From Pseudacidovorax intermedius (GTDB lineage Bacteria > Pseudomonadota > Gammaproteobacteria > Burkholderiales > Burkholderiaceae_C): a DNA stretch of 64,000 nt. Shown piece after piece: positions 7,677 to 16,507 of this stretch. Both the position numbers and the translations under genes were made by a program. Every line of letters starts with the position of its first letter. The stretch's first letter is position 1. The stretch lies in NCBI RefSeq assembly GCF_003350475.1, contig NZ_QQAV01000004.1:310001-374000 (forward strand). Direction: 5' to 3'. The notes under the pieces are model-generated. The model was given only the letters and a program-made list of their open reading frames with translations, was not told the DNA's origin and did not search any database.

Positions 7677-8737
7677 GCCAGCGTCTCGTCCTGCGGGCCG
7701 CGCCACATGCCGGCGCTGCGCAACTGGGCCAGCGTGCGGGCCAGCACGTCGGCGCGGTAGGCCGCCAGGTCGCGGCCTTCATAGGCATAAAAGCCGCTGC
7801 CGGTCTTCAGCCCCAGGCGCTGCTGGCGCACCATGTCCTCGACGATGGCCGGCGCGGCATAGCGCGCCGGGTCGATGGTCTGCGACATCTCGCGGCTGGC
7901 GTGGTGCAGGATGTCGCAGCCGCCGAAGTCGATGAACTCGACCACACCCAGTGCGGCGAAGCGCAGACCCAGGCCGAATCGGGTGGCCTTGTCGATCTCC
8001 TCGGCGGTGGCAGCGCCCTCCTCCACCATGCGGGCCGCCTCGTTCATCACCAGCGCCTGCAGTCGCGGCACGATGTAGCCGGGCGTCGGGCCGCAGACCA
8101 CGGGCAGCTTGCCGATGGCCTCCAGCAGTGCCTTGGTGCGGGCCAGCACCTCGGGGTCGGTGCCGGCATGGCAGCTCAGCTCCACCACCGGGATTACGTA
8201 AGCCGGGTTGAGCCAGTGCATGTTGAGGAAGCGCTGCGGCCTCCGCACCAACGCCGCCAACTGGGTCACGAGGATGCTGCTGGTGGTGGAGGTGAGGATG
8301 GCGTCGTCCCGGCAATGGCGGTTGAGCCAGTCGAAGGCCTCGCGCTTGGCCTCCATCGTCTCGGGCACGCCCTCGAAGACCAGTTCGGCGGCAGCAAGGG
8401 CGGCCGGCGCTTCGTCCACACGCACCAGTTGCACGCGGGCGGCGATGGGCGCGACCTGCTCTTCGCGCAACACGCCCTGGCGGGCCAGGCCGCGCAGGGC
8501 GCCCTCGATCTCGGCCGTGGCTTCGGTCGTCAGGCGCGCCCAGGCCTCGTCGCTGCGCGGGCGCAGGTCGACGAGGGCGATGCGATGGCCGGCATAGGCG
8601 AAAGCGATGGCGATGCCGCGGCCCATGCGGCCGGCGCCGACGGCGACGAAGCGGGGGCGCGGCGCCGTGCCATCCGCGCCCGCCGGGCCGGCGGACTCGC
8701 CGACAGGCGCCTCGGTCGCACCCGGCTCATTCGCCAT
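7673..8737 (-). CDS. 3-hydroxyacyl-CoA dehydrogenase family protein
   Basis: The 354-residue protein has both domains of the family. The N-terminal NAD-binding domain contains GAGRMGRGIAIAFAYAGH; the segment NMHWLNPAYVIPVVEL carries the conserved His-Asn region; and the C-terminal dimerisation domain includes GPTPGYIVPRLQALVMNEA and GLGLRFAALGVVEFIDFGG. Members oxidise L-3-hydroxyacyl-CoA or related 3-hydroxy acids with NAD+ in the cytoplasm. An extra ~30-residue Ala/Pro-rich N-terminus precedes the Rossmann fold. The gene overlaps the upstream opine-dehydrogenase-like gene by 11 bp and the downstream hydrolase by 4 bp, so the set is one transcription unit. Confidence 0.9.
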   Translation of the reverse strand: MANEPGATEAPVGESAGPAGADGTAPRPRFVAVGAGRMGRGIAIAFAYAGHRIALVDLRPRSDEAWARLTTEATAEIEGALRGLARQGVLREEQVAPIAARVQLVRVDEAPAALAAAELVFEGVPETMEAKREAFDWLNRHCRDDAILTSTTSSILVTQLAALVRRPQRFLNMHWLNPAYVIPVVELSCHAGTDPEVLARTKALLEAIGKLPVVCGPTPGYIVPRLQALVMNEAARMVEEGAATAEEIDKATRFGLGLRFAALGVVEFIDFGGCDILHHASREMSQTIDPARYAAPAIVEDMVRQQRLGLKTGSGFYAYEGRDLAAYRADVLARTLAQLRSAGMWRGPQDETLA

Positions 8738-9800
8738 CTTGCAGCCTCTTCGCCAGCGCCTCGCGCGACAGCGAGGACAGGCCCAGTGCCTCGAAGCTGC
8801 GTGGCCCCTGGCGCAGGTCGCGCCCCAGGAAGCCACCGACGATGGCCAGCAGGCCGTGCGCGATGGGCGCATCCACGCCCGCGTGCCGCGCGGCCGAGGC
8901 CAGGAAGGCCAAGCCCAGTTCGGTGTCCTCGGTGATGTAGCGGTGACCGTAGAGGTCGATGTTCTCGCGCCAGTCGCCCGACTTCACCAGCTGCTTGTGA
9001 GCATCGCCGTACATCCACTGGTCGTTGTCGTAGTGGTCGGCCAGCGGATAGTGCGGCGCGCCCTGGCCGAAGGCCTCGCGCACGGCGATGCGCTCCTGGT
9101 CCAGCCGGTCGGTCACCTCGCGCACGGCGCGCTGCGTGCCTTCGTTGTGGATGTCCCAGCGCTCGAAGTGCTGCAGCGGCGCTGCATTCATCACCATCAG
9201 GGGCGGATGGATGATCGGCCCCGCGTTCATCAGGGCGCCCGAGAGCGCATCGCCGCAGCCATGCACCGCCGGGTAGGCGCCGCGGATCACGGCGATGGCC
9301 CGCTCGGCATGGCGCGCCGGATAGACGCCCGTCGGCAGGCGGATCGCGCGAATGGTGACGTTGACTTCGCGCTCGCCATGCTTGCGCGCGAGGTAAGGCA
9401 GCGTACCGGTCTCGGCCCAGGCCACGTCGGCCCGGTTACCGCACTCGCGCACGATGCGCGCCATGACCACGCTTCCGAAGGTGCCCGGCGGCAGGAAGAC
9501 CACTTGTCCGTCAACCAGGTGCGGCGCCATGGCGCGGGCGATGTCGGCCTGGGCGGTGGCCGGCACCGGCACCACGATCAGCTCGGCGTCGCGCAGGGCC
9601 TGGCCGATGTCGGCGGTTGCCAGGGCGATGGGCACGTCGCGCGCCCCGGTCGCGTCCTTCAGGCGGATGCTCCCCGCCTCGACCACGGGCTGCAACGCCT
9701 GCGCGTCACGGCGCCACAACCGCACCTCGTGGCCGGCCTCCGACAGATCGGCGGCCGCGGCGTAGCAGCCGTGCCCTCCACCCAATACCGCAATCCTCAT
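8727..9800 (-). CDS. Opine (octopine/nopaline) dehydrogenase family protein
   Basis: The 357-residue protein opens with a dinucleotide-binding motif (MRIAVLGGGHGCYAAAADL) and continues as the glycerol-3-phosphate-dehydrogenase-like N-domain of opine dehydrogenases. The C-terminal half contains the family's conserved helical region (GPIIHPPLMVMNAAPLQHF and APHYPLADHYDNDQWMYGD). Enzymes of this family reductively condense an amino acid with a 2-oxo acid, or the reverse. In bacterial catabolic operons the true substrate is usually unknown. It is the first gene of the 6007-9800 operon. The ATG at 9800 is chosen because the Rossmann motif begins there; the upstream extension to 10043 runs through AT-rich promoter DNA. 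Confidence 0.83.
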   Translation of the reverse strand: MRIAVLGGGHGCYAAAADLSEAGHEVRLWRRDAQALQPVVEAGSIRLKDATGARDVPIALATADIGQALRDAELIVVPVPATAQADIARAMAPHLVDGQVVFLPPGTFGSVVMARIVRECGNRADVAWAETGTLPYLARKHGEREVNVTIRAIRLPTGVYPARHAERAIAVIRGAYPAVHGCGDALSGALMNAGPIIHPPLMVMNAAPLQHFERWDIHNEGTQRAVREVTDRLDQERIAVREAFGQGAPHYPLADHYDNDQWMYGDAHKQLVKSGDWRENIDLYGHRYITEDTELGLAFLASAARHAGVDAPIAHGLLAIVGGFLGRDLRQGPRSFEALGLSSLSREALAKRLQDGE

Positions 9801-10018
9801 GTCTGCTCCTGGAATGGCTGGCGGACGAGGGTCTGCCGAGGCCTCATAAACATTACTTTTGATTGGTTTAGTTGTCAACTTAATTACCACCACCTGGCTG
9901 TTGGGACCGACCTTTGAGTGCAGGTGCCATGACCACCAGTCGATGGCTCGCTTGCCGACCCTGATCGCAGCTCTTCGCGGGGCGCCACACTCCGAAGAAA
10001 AAATTTCTGCGAGGGGTG
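9801..10018. other. Intergenic control region before the opine-dehydrogenase operon
   Basis: No gene is visible between the leftward operon start (9800) and the tRNA promoter (10019). The part at ~9845-9890 is strongly AT-rich compared with the flanks, as expected for a promoter serving the leftward operon, and it contains the imperfect dyad listed separately. Confidence 0.6.
9868..9883. promoter_or_regulatory. Imperfect 16-bp dyad, candidate operator
   Basis: TTAGTTGTCAACTTAA reads TT-x-AGTTG-x-CAACT-x-AA, a near-perfect dyad about 70 bp upstream of the opine-dehydrogenase-like operon. Its AT-rich setting suggests an operator or promoter element. The cognate regulator is not evident. GntR/FCD proteins recognise similar GT-n-AC-centred dyads, which is only a resemblance. 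Confidence 0.3.
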
Positions 10019-10048
10019 TTGACCGTCCAGAAAAACCCTGCATATAAT
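10019..10048 (+). promoter_or_regulatory. Sigma-70-type promoter of tRNA-Lys
   Basis: TTGACC (10019-10024) and a perfect TATAAT (10043-10048) are separated by 18 bp and lie 40 bp upstream of the mature tRNA 5' end. This is one of the few near-consensus promoters in the window, as expected for a stable RNA gene. Confidence 0.8.
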
Positions 10049-10087
10049 CGAGTTCTTCGCTGAGTTGAACGACAAATCAACGCAAGC

Positions 10088-10163
10088 GGGCTCTTAGCTC
10101 AGTTGGTAGAGCAGCGGACTCTTAATCCGTAGGTCGAGTGTTCGAGTCACTCAGGGCCCACCA
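10088..10163 (+). tRNA. tRNA-Lys (anticodon CUU), CCA encoded
   Basis: The 76-nt sequence folds as a cloverleaf. The acceptor stem GGGCTCT pairs with AGGGCCC, followed by discriminator A and an encoded CCA. The D arm is AGCTCAGTTGGTAGAGC. The anticodon stem GCGGA/TCCGT holds the loop CTCTTAA with anticodon CTT, which reads AAG (Lys). The T arm contains TTCGAGT. AAG is the dominant Lys codon in this GC-rich genome. A near-consensus promoter lies upstream and a strong hairpin terminator downstream, so it is a monocistronic tRNA gene. Confidence 0.96.
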
Positions 10164-10180
10164 AAATTAAGAATGGAATC

Positions 10181-10214
10181 AAGCACTTAGGTCTCGCGAC
10201 CTAAGTGCTTTTTT
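10181..10214 (+). terminator. Rho-independent terminator of tRNA-Lys
   Basis: A perfect 13-bp stem (10181-10193 with 10198-10210) closes a TCGC tetraloop and is followed by a T run to 10214. It begins 17 nt after the encoded CCA. Confidence 0.93.
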
Positions 10215-10251
10215 CTTGTCCGTCCCGGCCTGTGACGGATTTGTGCCATGA

Positions 10252-10413
10252 ATGGCCGCTTCCACCAACCGCGCCGTCGACGAGCCCGCGCGACTTTCAC
10301 AAATGCACCAAGCCTATGCCGACTGGTGCGCCAGCCTGCCGGTCGTTCCACCCGATGCCGATTGCGACCTGGTCGTCACCGGGCGCGACATGTCCGGCGC
10401 GCACCTGAGATAG
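10252..10413 (+). CDS. Candidate small protein, 53 residues, unknown function
   Basis: A short ATG-to-TAG frame lies between the tRNA terminator and the convergent IclR gene. The peptide is non-repetitive, with a helix-friendly middle (LSQMHQAYADWCASLPVV) and a tail ending SGAHLR. Third codon positions are mostly G or C, as in real genes here, although random frames in such DNA can look similar. No good Shine-Dalgarno sequence precedes the ATG and no family is recognised. It is reported as a weak candidate only. Confidence 0.25.
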   Translation: MAASTNRAVDEPARLSQMHQAYADWCASLPVVPPDADCDLVVTGRDMSGAHLR

Positions 10414-10484
10414 ACCACGACGGCCAGCGCGCTGGAGGCGTACGGACGCCCAGGCCGCGCTGCCACCGGAGAAGTGCGGCGCGC

Positions 10485-11225
10485 CTACTGCTGAGCGATG
10501 CGCGCCGTGAGTTCGGCGGCGGCCGTGGTCACCAGGTTGCAGAGGTAGCTTTCCTGGAAGGCCCGGAAGCGCTCGTTGCGGCCCACCAGCGTCATGCTGC
10601 CGAGCACACGCTGCTTCTCATCGAAGATGGGCGCCGCCACGCCGGTGCGGCCAGCATGCAGTTCGCTCTCGCTGATGCAGTAGCCCTGCTTGCGGATGGC
10701 GAGCAGGCCCTTGGAGAACGCCTTCCATTCCAGGCCCTGGCCCTGCGCCTCGGGCGTGCTGGCATGGGCATCGAAGATGCGGCGGATCTGCCGCGGCAGC
10801 AGGTAGGCCAGCACCACGCGCGAGGTCGCGCTGTGGAACAGGTCGATGGGCCGTCCGCGGCCACCGCCCGCCGGGCCCGGGTCGGGGCCACGCCGGATCA
10901 GCACGTTGACCACCGCATCGCCGTACCACTCGCTGATCATGGCGTCCAGGCCGGTCTCGGCCACCAGCTTCTCGACCAGATCGCGGCTGCGCACCAGCAC
11001 GGGGTCGTAGTCGGTCATCTGGTGCTCCAGCGCGATGATGCGCGGGCCCAGCGCATAGCCGCGCGGCAGCCGCACCAGCAGGCCCGCGTCGCCCAGTTCG
11101 CGCAGGTAGCGGTATGCGCTGGCCGGGGTGTAGCCGAGCTGCTGGCAGATGATCTCGACGTCGATGACCGGCTGGTCGGGCCGGAAGAGGTCGAGGACAT
11201 CGAGCATGCGTCGGAGGCTGTTCAT
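10485..11225 (-). CDS. IclR family transcriptional regulator (left end of catabolic island)
   Basis: The 246-residue protein has an N-terminal winged helix-turn-helix (YTPASAYRYLRELGDAGLLV, residues ~31-50) and a C-terminal IclR effector-binding domain. Conserved elements of the latter include GYCISESELHAGRTGVAAPIF. It closely resembles the second IclR protein at 27172-28065 in the STAYRY/SAYRY recognition helix and the following GPRII segment. IclR proteins sense small aromatic or carboxylic acids and control adjacent catabolic genes. It lies downstream of the nitroreductase and aldehyde dehydrogenase genes on the same strand, so it may be the terminal gene of that operon or separately transcribed. 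Confidence 0.92.
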   Translation of the reverse strand: MNSLRRMLDVLDLFRPDQPVIDVEIICQQLGYTPASAYRYLRELGDAGLLVRLPRGYALGPRIIALEHQMTDYDPVLVRSRDLVEKLVAETGLDAMISEWYGDAVVNVLIRRGPDPGPAGGGRGRPIDLFHSATSRVVLAYLLPRQIRRIFDAHASTPEAQGQGLEWKAFSKGLLAIRKQGYCISESELHAGRTGVAAPIFDEKQRVLGSMTLVGRNERFRAFQESYLCNLVTTAAAELTARIAQQ

Positions 11226-11333
11226 CGTCGGGGAAGCGCGGTCGGGATGGAGGATGGGCAGAGGCCGCAGCGGCGCGGCAACATTGCATTCTCCAGTAAG
11301 CCCCGCGTCGCCGGGGCCGAGCCCGGCGGCCCC

Positions 11334-11930
11334 TCAGCCCTGCGCGCCGAACTTGCCCTCGAAGGCCGACTCGGCCAGCGGGCGGCGGTTGCTCGGCACT
11401 TCGCGGGCGCGGACGCCTTCGGGCAGCACGGCCGGATCGCCCTTCCGGCCCACGGCCACGACGGTGTCGATGGCGTACATCTCGGGCAGGCCGATGGCCG
11501 TGCGCAGCTTGCCGGCGTCGAAGCCGGCCATGGCATGGGCCGACCAGCCCGACAGCTGCGCCTGGAAGGCCAGGCTGGCCCAGGCGGCGCCAGCGTCGAA
11601 GGCATGCGCGGCGTTGGGCACCGGCTCGGTCTTGCCCGGGAACACGGCTTCGCGGGCCGAGGCGATCACCACCAGCGCGGCGGCGCGCTTCGTCCACATC
11701 TGGTTGAACTCGACCAGACTGTCGAAGATGGGCTGCCAGGCGGCCGTGTCGCGGCGGGCGTAGATGAAGCGCCAGGGCTGCACGTTGTAGGCCGAGGGCG
11801 CCCAGCGCGCGGCTTCGAGAAGGCTCATGAGGGCCGGCTCGGGAATGGCCTCTTCGGTGAAGGCGCGGGGCGACCAGCGCTCGGTGAACAGCGGGTCGAT
11901 GGGATGGGCGGGTTGGCGGTGCTTGCTCAT
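11334..11930 (-). CDS. Nitroreductase family protein
   Basis: The 198-residue protein matches the FMN-dependent nitroreductase fold. The N-terminal ERWSPRAFTEEAIPEPAL contains the RSPRxF-type FMN phosphate contact, followed by LLEAARWAPSAYNVQPWRF (residues ~37-55), which has the characteristic APSxxNxQPW signature. Family members reduce nitroaromatics, quinones or flavins with NAD(P)H as dimers. Codon use and strand match the upstream catabolic operon (gap to the aldehyde dehydrogenase 194 bp). No specific substrate can be assigned; it may protect against or process aromatic intermediates. Confidence 0.88.
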   Translation of the reverse strand: MSKHRQPAHPIDPLFTERWSPRAFTEEAIPEPALMSLLEAARWAPSAYNVQPWRFIYARRDTAAWQPIFDSLVEFNQMWTKRAAALVVIASAREAVFPGKTEPVPNAAHAFDAGAAWASLAFQAQLSGWSAHAMAGFDAGKLRTAIGLPEMYAIDTVVAVGRKGDPAVLPEGVRAREVPSNRRPLAESAFEGKFGAQG

Positions 11931-12124
11931 TCGAAAGTTGAAGGTGCGAAAGAAAATGCTGGGGTGCCGGATGCGCCTCTCAGAGGAGTCGCGCCTTGTC
12001 GATGCCGGTGTCGTCGACTCGGCGCTGACGTACCCGGGCTTACAGCGCGCCGGCGATCCGTTCGCCGGCCACCAGGCGCTGTGAACGCGACAGGAAGAGG
12101 TTGTTCAAGGTCGGCATGGATACG

Positions 12125-13552
12125 TCAAATCTGCGTGATCAGCTTGGTGTTCAGAAAGGCGTCGAAGGACTCGGTACCGCCCTCGCTGCCGAAGCCGCTG
12201 TCCTTGATGCCGCCGAAGGGCAGCTCCGGATGGGCCATGCCCGAATGGTTGATGTTGACCATGCCGGCCTCCAGGCCGTCGCCCACGCGGGTGGCGGTCT
12301 GCAGCGAACGGGTGAACACATAGCTGGCCAGGCCGAAGGGCAAGGCATTGGCCTGCTGCAGCGCCTCTTCCACGGTGTCGAAGCGCACCATCGCGGCGAT
12401 GGGGCCGAAGGGCTCCTCGTGCATCACGCGCGCGCCGGCCGGCACGTGCACCAACAGCGTGGGCGCGTGGAAGTGGCCCTGCGTGCCGAGGCGGCCGCCC
12501 CCCGTCAGCAAATCGGCGCCGGCCCCGCGGGCGTCTTCGACCAGCACCTGCACCGCCTGGAAGCGCCGTTCGTGGATCAACGGCCCCATCTGCACGCCGG
12601 CCTCCAGCCCGTGCCCCACCTTCACCGCGGCCAGCGCATCGGCAAAGGCGGCGGCGAAGCGGTCGTGGATGCCCGACTGCACGTAGAAGCGGCTCGGCGA
12701 GACGCAGACCTGGCCGGCGTTGCGCGTCTTCAGGCGCGCCAGTAGCGCCACGGCGGCGTCCACGTCGGCATCGTCGAAGACCAGCACCGGTGCATGGCCG
12801 CCCAGCTCCATGGTCATGCGCTTCATGTGCTGCCCGGCCAGCGCCGCCAGTTGCCGGCCCACCGGCACCGAGCCGGTGAAGGAGACGACACGCACCCGCG
12901 GCGATTCGATCAGCCGGCGCGAGATGTCCGCCGGTGCGCCCCACAGCAGGTTGAAGACGCCCGCCGGCAGCCCGGCATCGTGGAAGAGCTGCGCCATGGC
13001 CACCAGGGCGCTGGGCGATTCCTCCGGCCCCTTGAGCACGATGGGACAGCCTGCGGCGATGGCGGCCGCGGCCTTCTTCATGGCCTGGCCGAAAGGGAAG
13101 TTCCAGGGGCTGAAGGCCGCGCACACACCGACCGGCTCGCGCACCACCAGCTGGCGCACGCCCGGCTGGCGCGCCGGCACCACGCGGCCGTAGATGCGGC
13201 GGCCTTCCTCGGCATGCCATTCCACATGCTCGGCCGCATTGAGCACCTCGGCCACCGCATCGGCGAGCGGCTTGCCGTTGTCCAGCGTCATGGCCTGGCC
13301 GATGACCTGCGCCCGCTCGCGCGCCAGCGCTGCGACGCGCCGCAGCAGGTCGGATCGCTCGACAGGCGACACCCGGCGCCAGTGGGTGAAGGCAGCGTGG
13401 GCCACCTGCACGGCAGCGTCGACATCCTCGGGTTCGGCCCAGGGCAGGTGGCCCAGCGCCTGCTGAGTGGCCGGGTCCTGCACGGCCTGCGTGCGGCGAC
13501 CTTCGGCACCGACGAAGCGACCGGCGATGTAGAGGAAGAGTTCGGGGTACAT
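12125..13552 (-). CDS. NAD(P)-dependent aldehyde dehydrogenase
   Basis: The 475-residue protein is a standard class-3-fold aldehyde dehydrogenase. Catalytic residues are present: Asn151 in SPWNFP, Glu249 in [10 protein letters not shown] and Cys283 in [11 protein letters not shown]. The C-terminal substrate-gating and oligomerisation motif [16 protein letters not shown] is intact. It resembles succinate-semialdehyde/benzaldehyde-type enzymes. It is the last gene of the long leftward catabolic operon and follows the FAD monooxygenase by 22 bp. With the upstream ThDP decarboxylase-like gene it could oxidise the aldehyde produced from a 2-oxo acid. I start it at 13552 because the longer frame overlaps the previous gene. 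Confidence 0.94.
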   Translation of the reverse strand: MYPELFLYIAGRFVGAEGRRTQAVQDPATQQALGHLPWAEPEDVDAAVQVAHAAFTHWRRVSPVERSDLLRRVAALARERAQVIGQAMTLDNGKPLADAVAEVLNAAEHVEWHAEEGRRIYGRVVPARQPGVRQLVVREPVGVCAAFSPWNFPFGQAMKKAAAAIAAGCPIVLKGPEESPSALVAMAQLFHDAGLPAGVFNLLWGAPADISRRLIESPRVRVVSFTGSVPVGRQLAALAGQHMKRMTMELGGHAPVLVFDDADVDAAVALLARLKTRNAGQVCVSPSRFYVQSGIHDRFAAAFADALAAVKVGHGLEAGVQMGPLIHERRFQAVQVLVEDARGAGADLLTGGGRLGTQGHFHAPTLLVHVPAGARVMHEEPFGPIAAMVRFDTVEEALQQANALPFGLASYVFTRSLQTATRVGDGLEAGMVNINHSGMAHPELPFGGIKDSGFGSEGGTESFDAFLNTKLITQI

Positions 13553-13574
13553 GGGGAGGGTGGCGGGCACGGCG

Positions 13575-15281
13575 TCAGGCAGCGAGCGCCTCTGCCTCGA
13601 CGCGGGAAAGCTGGGCCGCCGTGCCGCCCGCCTGCGCGGCGTGCATGGCAGGGGTGGCATCCGCCGCCGGCAACACCGCCGCGCAGAACGCGCCCAGTTC
13701 CGTCACCGCGTCCCCGACGCGGCCGACGGCCGCGATGAAGCGGTCGGGCCGCACGAGCACCCAGTCCACGTCCTTGCCCTGGAACCACAGGTGCAGGCCG
13801 TTCTCCAGGTCCTCGACGACGGTGCCCGAGGGCTGCGCCGGCATGGGCGAACCCGCCTCGTTGCCCGCGCTGCGCGAGCGCACCGCCAGGTAGTGGTCGC
13901 AACCCAGGCGCGCCAGCTGCTCGCGCAGCGAAGGCGGCGCATCGGCCAGCGCATCGCAGCGCCAGCTGATGAGCGCGAAGCGCGGGCCGACCACGTCGTC
14001 CAGCTTCTCGGCGCCGCCGCGCCGGCGCTCCACGTTGGGCTGGATGAACATGCGCCCCACCAGCGCATCGCGCGCGGCCACGCCGCTGTTGCGCACCACG
14101 CCCTGCACGAAGCGCGGCATGGGCTTGAACTTCATCTGCAGCACATAGTCGCGCACGGCCGGAACGCCGCGGATGGCCATGAAGAAGCGGTCGCGCGCCC
14201 AGGCCAGCAGCGGATTGCGCTGCGACAGCACGGCGCCGAAGGTGTCGGCCAGGTCGATCATGGCCTTGGCATGGGCATGGCGCTCGTCGTGGTAGCTGGT
14301 CAGCAGCGCGGGCCGCAGCCGGCCCTGAAGGATCCAGGCCAGCTTCCAGCCCAGGTTGAAGGCATCGCGCAGGCCGGCATTGAGGCCCTGGCCGATCCAC
14401 GGCGGGGTGATGTGGGCGGCATCGCCGGCCAGGCAGACGCGCCCGCTGACGAAGCGGCCGGCCACACGCGAGTTGTGGGTGTAGACCCGCGCGCGGATCA
14501 CGTTGAGCGCCGACGGATCGGCCACATGGCGGCCCAGCAGCTCGCGCACCTTGTCGGGCGCCAGCATCTGCTCGCCGTCCTCGCCGGGAAAGAGCATGAA
14601 CTCCCAGCGCCGCAGGCCATAGGGCAGGCGCAGGCAGACATAGGGCCTTTCCGGCTCGCAGTGCAGCGCGGTGTAGGGCGCGTCCAGCGGATCCTGGTCG
14701 CATTCGATCACCACCCACTTGGCGGGATGGGTGCGACCCTCGTACGGCAGCCCGAGCATCTCGCGCACCGTGCTGCGACCGCCGTCGCAGGCCACCACGT
14801 AGGCGGCGCGCACCTGCTGCTCGGCCCCGGCTTCGTCGCGCAGGGTGGCGGTGACGCCGGCCTCGTCCTGCGCCAGCGCGACCAGCTCCAGGCCCAGCCG
14901 CAGCTGCACGTCGGCAAAGCGTGCCAGCCCGCGGCGCAGCGTCTTCTCGCCCAGGGGCTGCGAGAACAGGTTGCGACGGAACCAGCCGAACTCGCGCGTG
15001 CTGGGCAGGATCTCGGCGAAGCACTGCTTGCGCGCCGTGTACATGCGCATGGGCACGTTCTGGATCATGTCGCGCAGCATCTCTTCGGCCAGGCCGGTGG
15101 CCTGGAAGGTGCGCAGGGCTTCGTCGTCCAGGCCCACGGCACGCGGGAAGTCCAGCACCGCGGGGCTGCGTTCGACCACCAGCGTCCGCACCCCGTAGGT
15201 GCCGAGCAGGTTGGCCAGCGTCACGCCGACCGGGCCGGCACCGATGATGAGGACGGGGACTTCTTCCGCGGAAGCGCTCAT
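13575..15281 (-). CDS. FAD-dependent aromatic monooxygenase (MhpA-like)
   Basis: The 568-residue protein is a group-A flavoprotein hydroxylase. It has the N-terminal FAD motif [20 protein letters not shown] (residues ~11-30) and the second FAD motif [19 protein letters not shown] near 285-303, then the [15 protein letters not shown] helix. Length and motif spacing match 3-(3-hydroxyphenyl)propionate hydroxylase-type enzymes, which hydroxylate phenolic rings with NAD(P)H and O2. It sits in the catabolic operon between the NIPSNAP gene and the aldehyde dehydrogenase. A GGAG Shine-Dalgarno precedes the ATG at 15281. The exact phenolic substrate is not determinable. Confidence 0.92.
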   Translation of the reverse strand: MSASAEEVPVLIIGAGPVGVTLANLLGTYGVRTLVVERSPAVLDFPRAVGLDDEALRTFQATGLAEEMLRDMIQNVPMRMYTARKQCFAEILPSTREFGWFRRNLFSQPLGEKTLRRGLARFADVQLRLGLELVALAQDEAGVTATLRDEAGAEQQVRAAYVVACDGGRSTVREMLGLPYEGRTHPAKWVVIECDQDPLDAPYTALHCEPERPYVCLRLPYGLRRWEFMLFPGEDGEQMLAPDKVRELLGRHVADPSALNVIRARVYTHNSRVAGRFVSGRVCLAGDAAHITPPWIGQGLNAGLRDAFNLGWKLAWILQGRLRPALLTSYHDERHAHAKAMIDLADTFGAVLSQRNPLLAWARDRFFMAIRGVPAVRDYVLQMKFKPMPRFVQGVVRNSGVAARDALVGRMFIQPNVERRRGGAEKLDDVVGPRFALISWRCDALADAPPSLREQLARLGCDHYLAVRSRSAGNEAGSPMPAQPSGTVVEDLENGLHLWFQGKDVDWVLVRPDRFIAAVGRVGDAVTELGAFCAAVLPAADATPAMHAAQAGGTAAQLSRVEAEALAA

Positions 15282-15322
15282 GGGAACTCCGAAGACGTGG
15301 GGAGGGGAACGGGGCCGGGAAC

Positions 15323-15619
15323 TCAGGCTGCCGACAGCAGCCGGCTCTCCTGCCGCACCAGCAGGTGGCGCACCTGCTTGCGGAATTCGGCGAAGGCCGG
15401 GTCGGCCATCAGCGCGGCGCGGCGGCGGCTGCGCTCGTCCAGGCTGTCGAAGGCCCAGTGGAAGACCAGCTGGTTGACGTCGCCGCTCTCGGGCGTCATG
15501 AGTGCCACCAACCGGCCCAGGATGCCGGTCTGCAACTCGCGGCCGGTCTCGTTGTAGATGCGCAGGTAGTCGCGCACACCGCCGGGCACCAGGGTGTAGG
15601 TTCGCAGTTCGTGGATCAT
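15323..15619 (-). CDS. NIPSNAP family protein
   Basis: The 98-residue protein starts MIHELRTYTLVPGGVRDYL, the typical NIPSNAP opening (a dimeric alpha/beta-barrel fold), and contains NQLVFHWAFDSLDERSRRRAAL as the second half of the domain. Small NIPSNAP proteins are common in bacterial aromatic and terpene catabolic operons, but their biochemical role is not settled. The start ATG overlaps the stop of the upstream hydrolase as ATGA, so the two are translationally coupled. The longer same-frame extension toward 16432 is the shadow of that hydrolase gene. Confidence 0.88.
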   Translation of the reverse strand: MIHELRTYTLVPGGVRDYLRIYNETGRELQTGILGRLVALMTPESGDVNQLVFHWAFDSLDERSRRRAALMADPAFAEFRKQVRHLLVRQESRLLSAA

Positions 15620-16488
15620 GGTCGGAGGGGGTCGATGGCGGCCGCGTCGGGCCGCTTCAGGAAGGCGGTGACGGCCTCGGCGAAGCGCGCCGGCTGGTCG
15701 TCGTGGATGTAGTGGCCTGCATCGGGAATCTCGATGGCGGCGATGCGCGGATTGAGCGCCTGCATGTGCGCGACCATGGCCGGCTGCAGGTAATCGGAGC
15801 GGCCGCCCCGCACCACCAGCGTCTCGCAGCGCAGCTGCTGCACATGCGCGGCCAGGTCCACCTTGCGGGTCGGGTCCGGGTTCAGCCGCGTGGCGACGAT
15901 GCCCGCATGGTCGTAGCGCCAGGTAAAGTCGCCGCCCTCCAGCGGCTTGAGCATGTTCTGCAGCCGCTGCTGGCGCGCCTCTTCGGTCACCGTGGGGCGC
16001 AGTGCGCGCATGAAGGCCGCGGCCTCTTCCCAGTTCGCAAAGGTGGTGGGCGTGGTCGCCAGTTCCTTGCGGATGCGGGTGGCGCCGTCGCTGGCCTCGA
16101 AGGCACCGGGCCCGGCGTCCTCGATGACCAGGCGGCGCAGCTGCTGCGGATGCCGGGCGGCATAGACGATGGCGTTGATGCCGCCCATGGAATGGCCCAA
16201 CAGGTCGAAGCGCGCCAGGCCCAGTTGCGCCACCAGCGCCTCGACATCGGCCACGTAGGCGTCGGTGTAGTAATCGTGCTTCGGGTCCCAGTCGGTCTCG
16301 CCGCGGCCGCGCTGGTCGAAGGCGATGACGCGCGATCCCGGCTGCAGCGCGGCAGCCACGCCGGCGAAGGTCTCGGCATAGCCGCGGATGCCGTGCAGCA
16401 TCAGCACCGGCCAGGCGTCGGGGTCGCCCCATTCGGTGACGTGGAAGACCAGGCCGTTCAGGGCCAGGCGGTGGTCGCGGCGTTGCAT
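15616..16488 (-). CDS. Alpha/beta hydrolase
   Basis: The 290-residue protein has a canonical active site: oxyanion-hole strand VLMLHGIRGYAETF, nucleophile elbow LLGHSMGGINAIVYAARHP (Ser in GHSMG), and the C-terminal His in DAGHYIHDDQPARF. Similar proteins hydrolyse esters, lactones or meta-cleavage products of aromatic rings. Placed after a VOC protein and before a ring hydroxylase, it could act on a ring-cleavage product, but that is inference. A strong Shine-Dalgarno (AGGAGAGG) lies just upstream of the ATG at 16488. It contrasts with the degenerate hydrolase at 6870-7676. Confidence 0.93.
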   Translation of the reverse strand: MQRRDHRLALNGLVFHVTEWGDPDAWPVLMLHGIRGYAETFAGVAAALQPGSRVIAFDQRGRGETDWDPKHDYYTDAYVADVEALVAQLGLARFDLLGHSMGGINAIVYAARHPQQLRRLVIEDAGPGAFEASDGATRIRKELATTPTTFANWEEAAAFMRALRPTVTEEARQQRLQNMLKPLEGGDFTWRYDHAGIVATRLNPDPTRKVDLAAHVQQLRCETLVVRGGRSDYLQPAMVAHMQALNPRIAAIEIPDAGHYIHDDQPARFAEAVTAFLKRPDAAAIDPLRP

Positions 16489-16507
16489 GGAGCCTCTCCT
16501 GCGGCGC

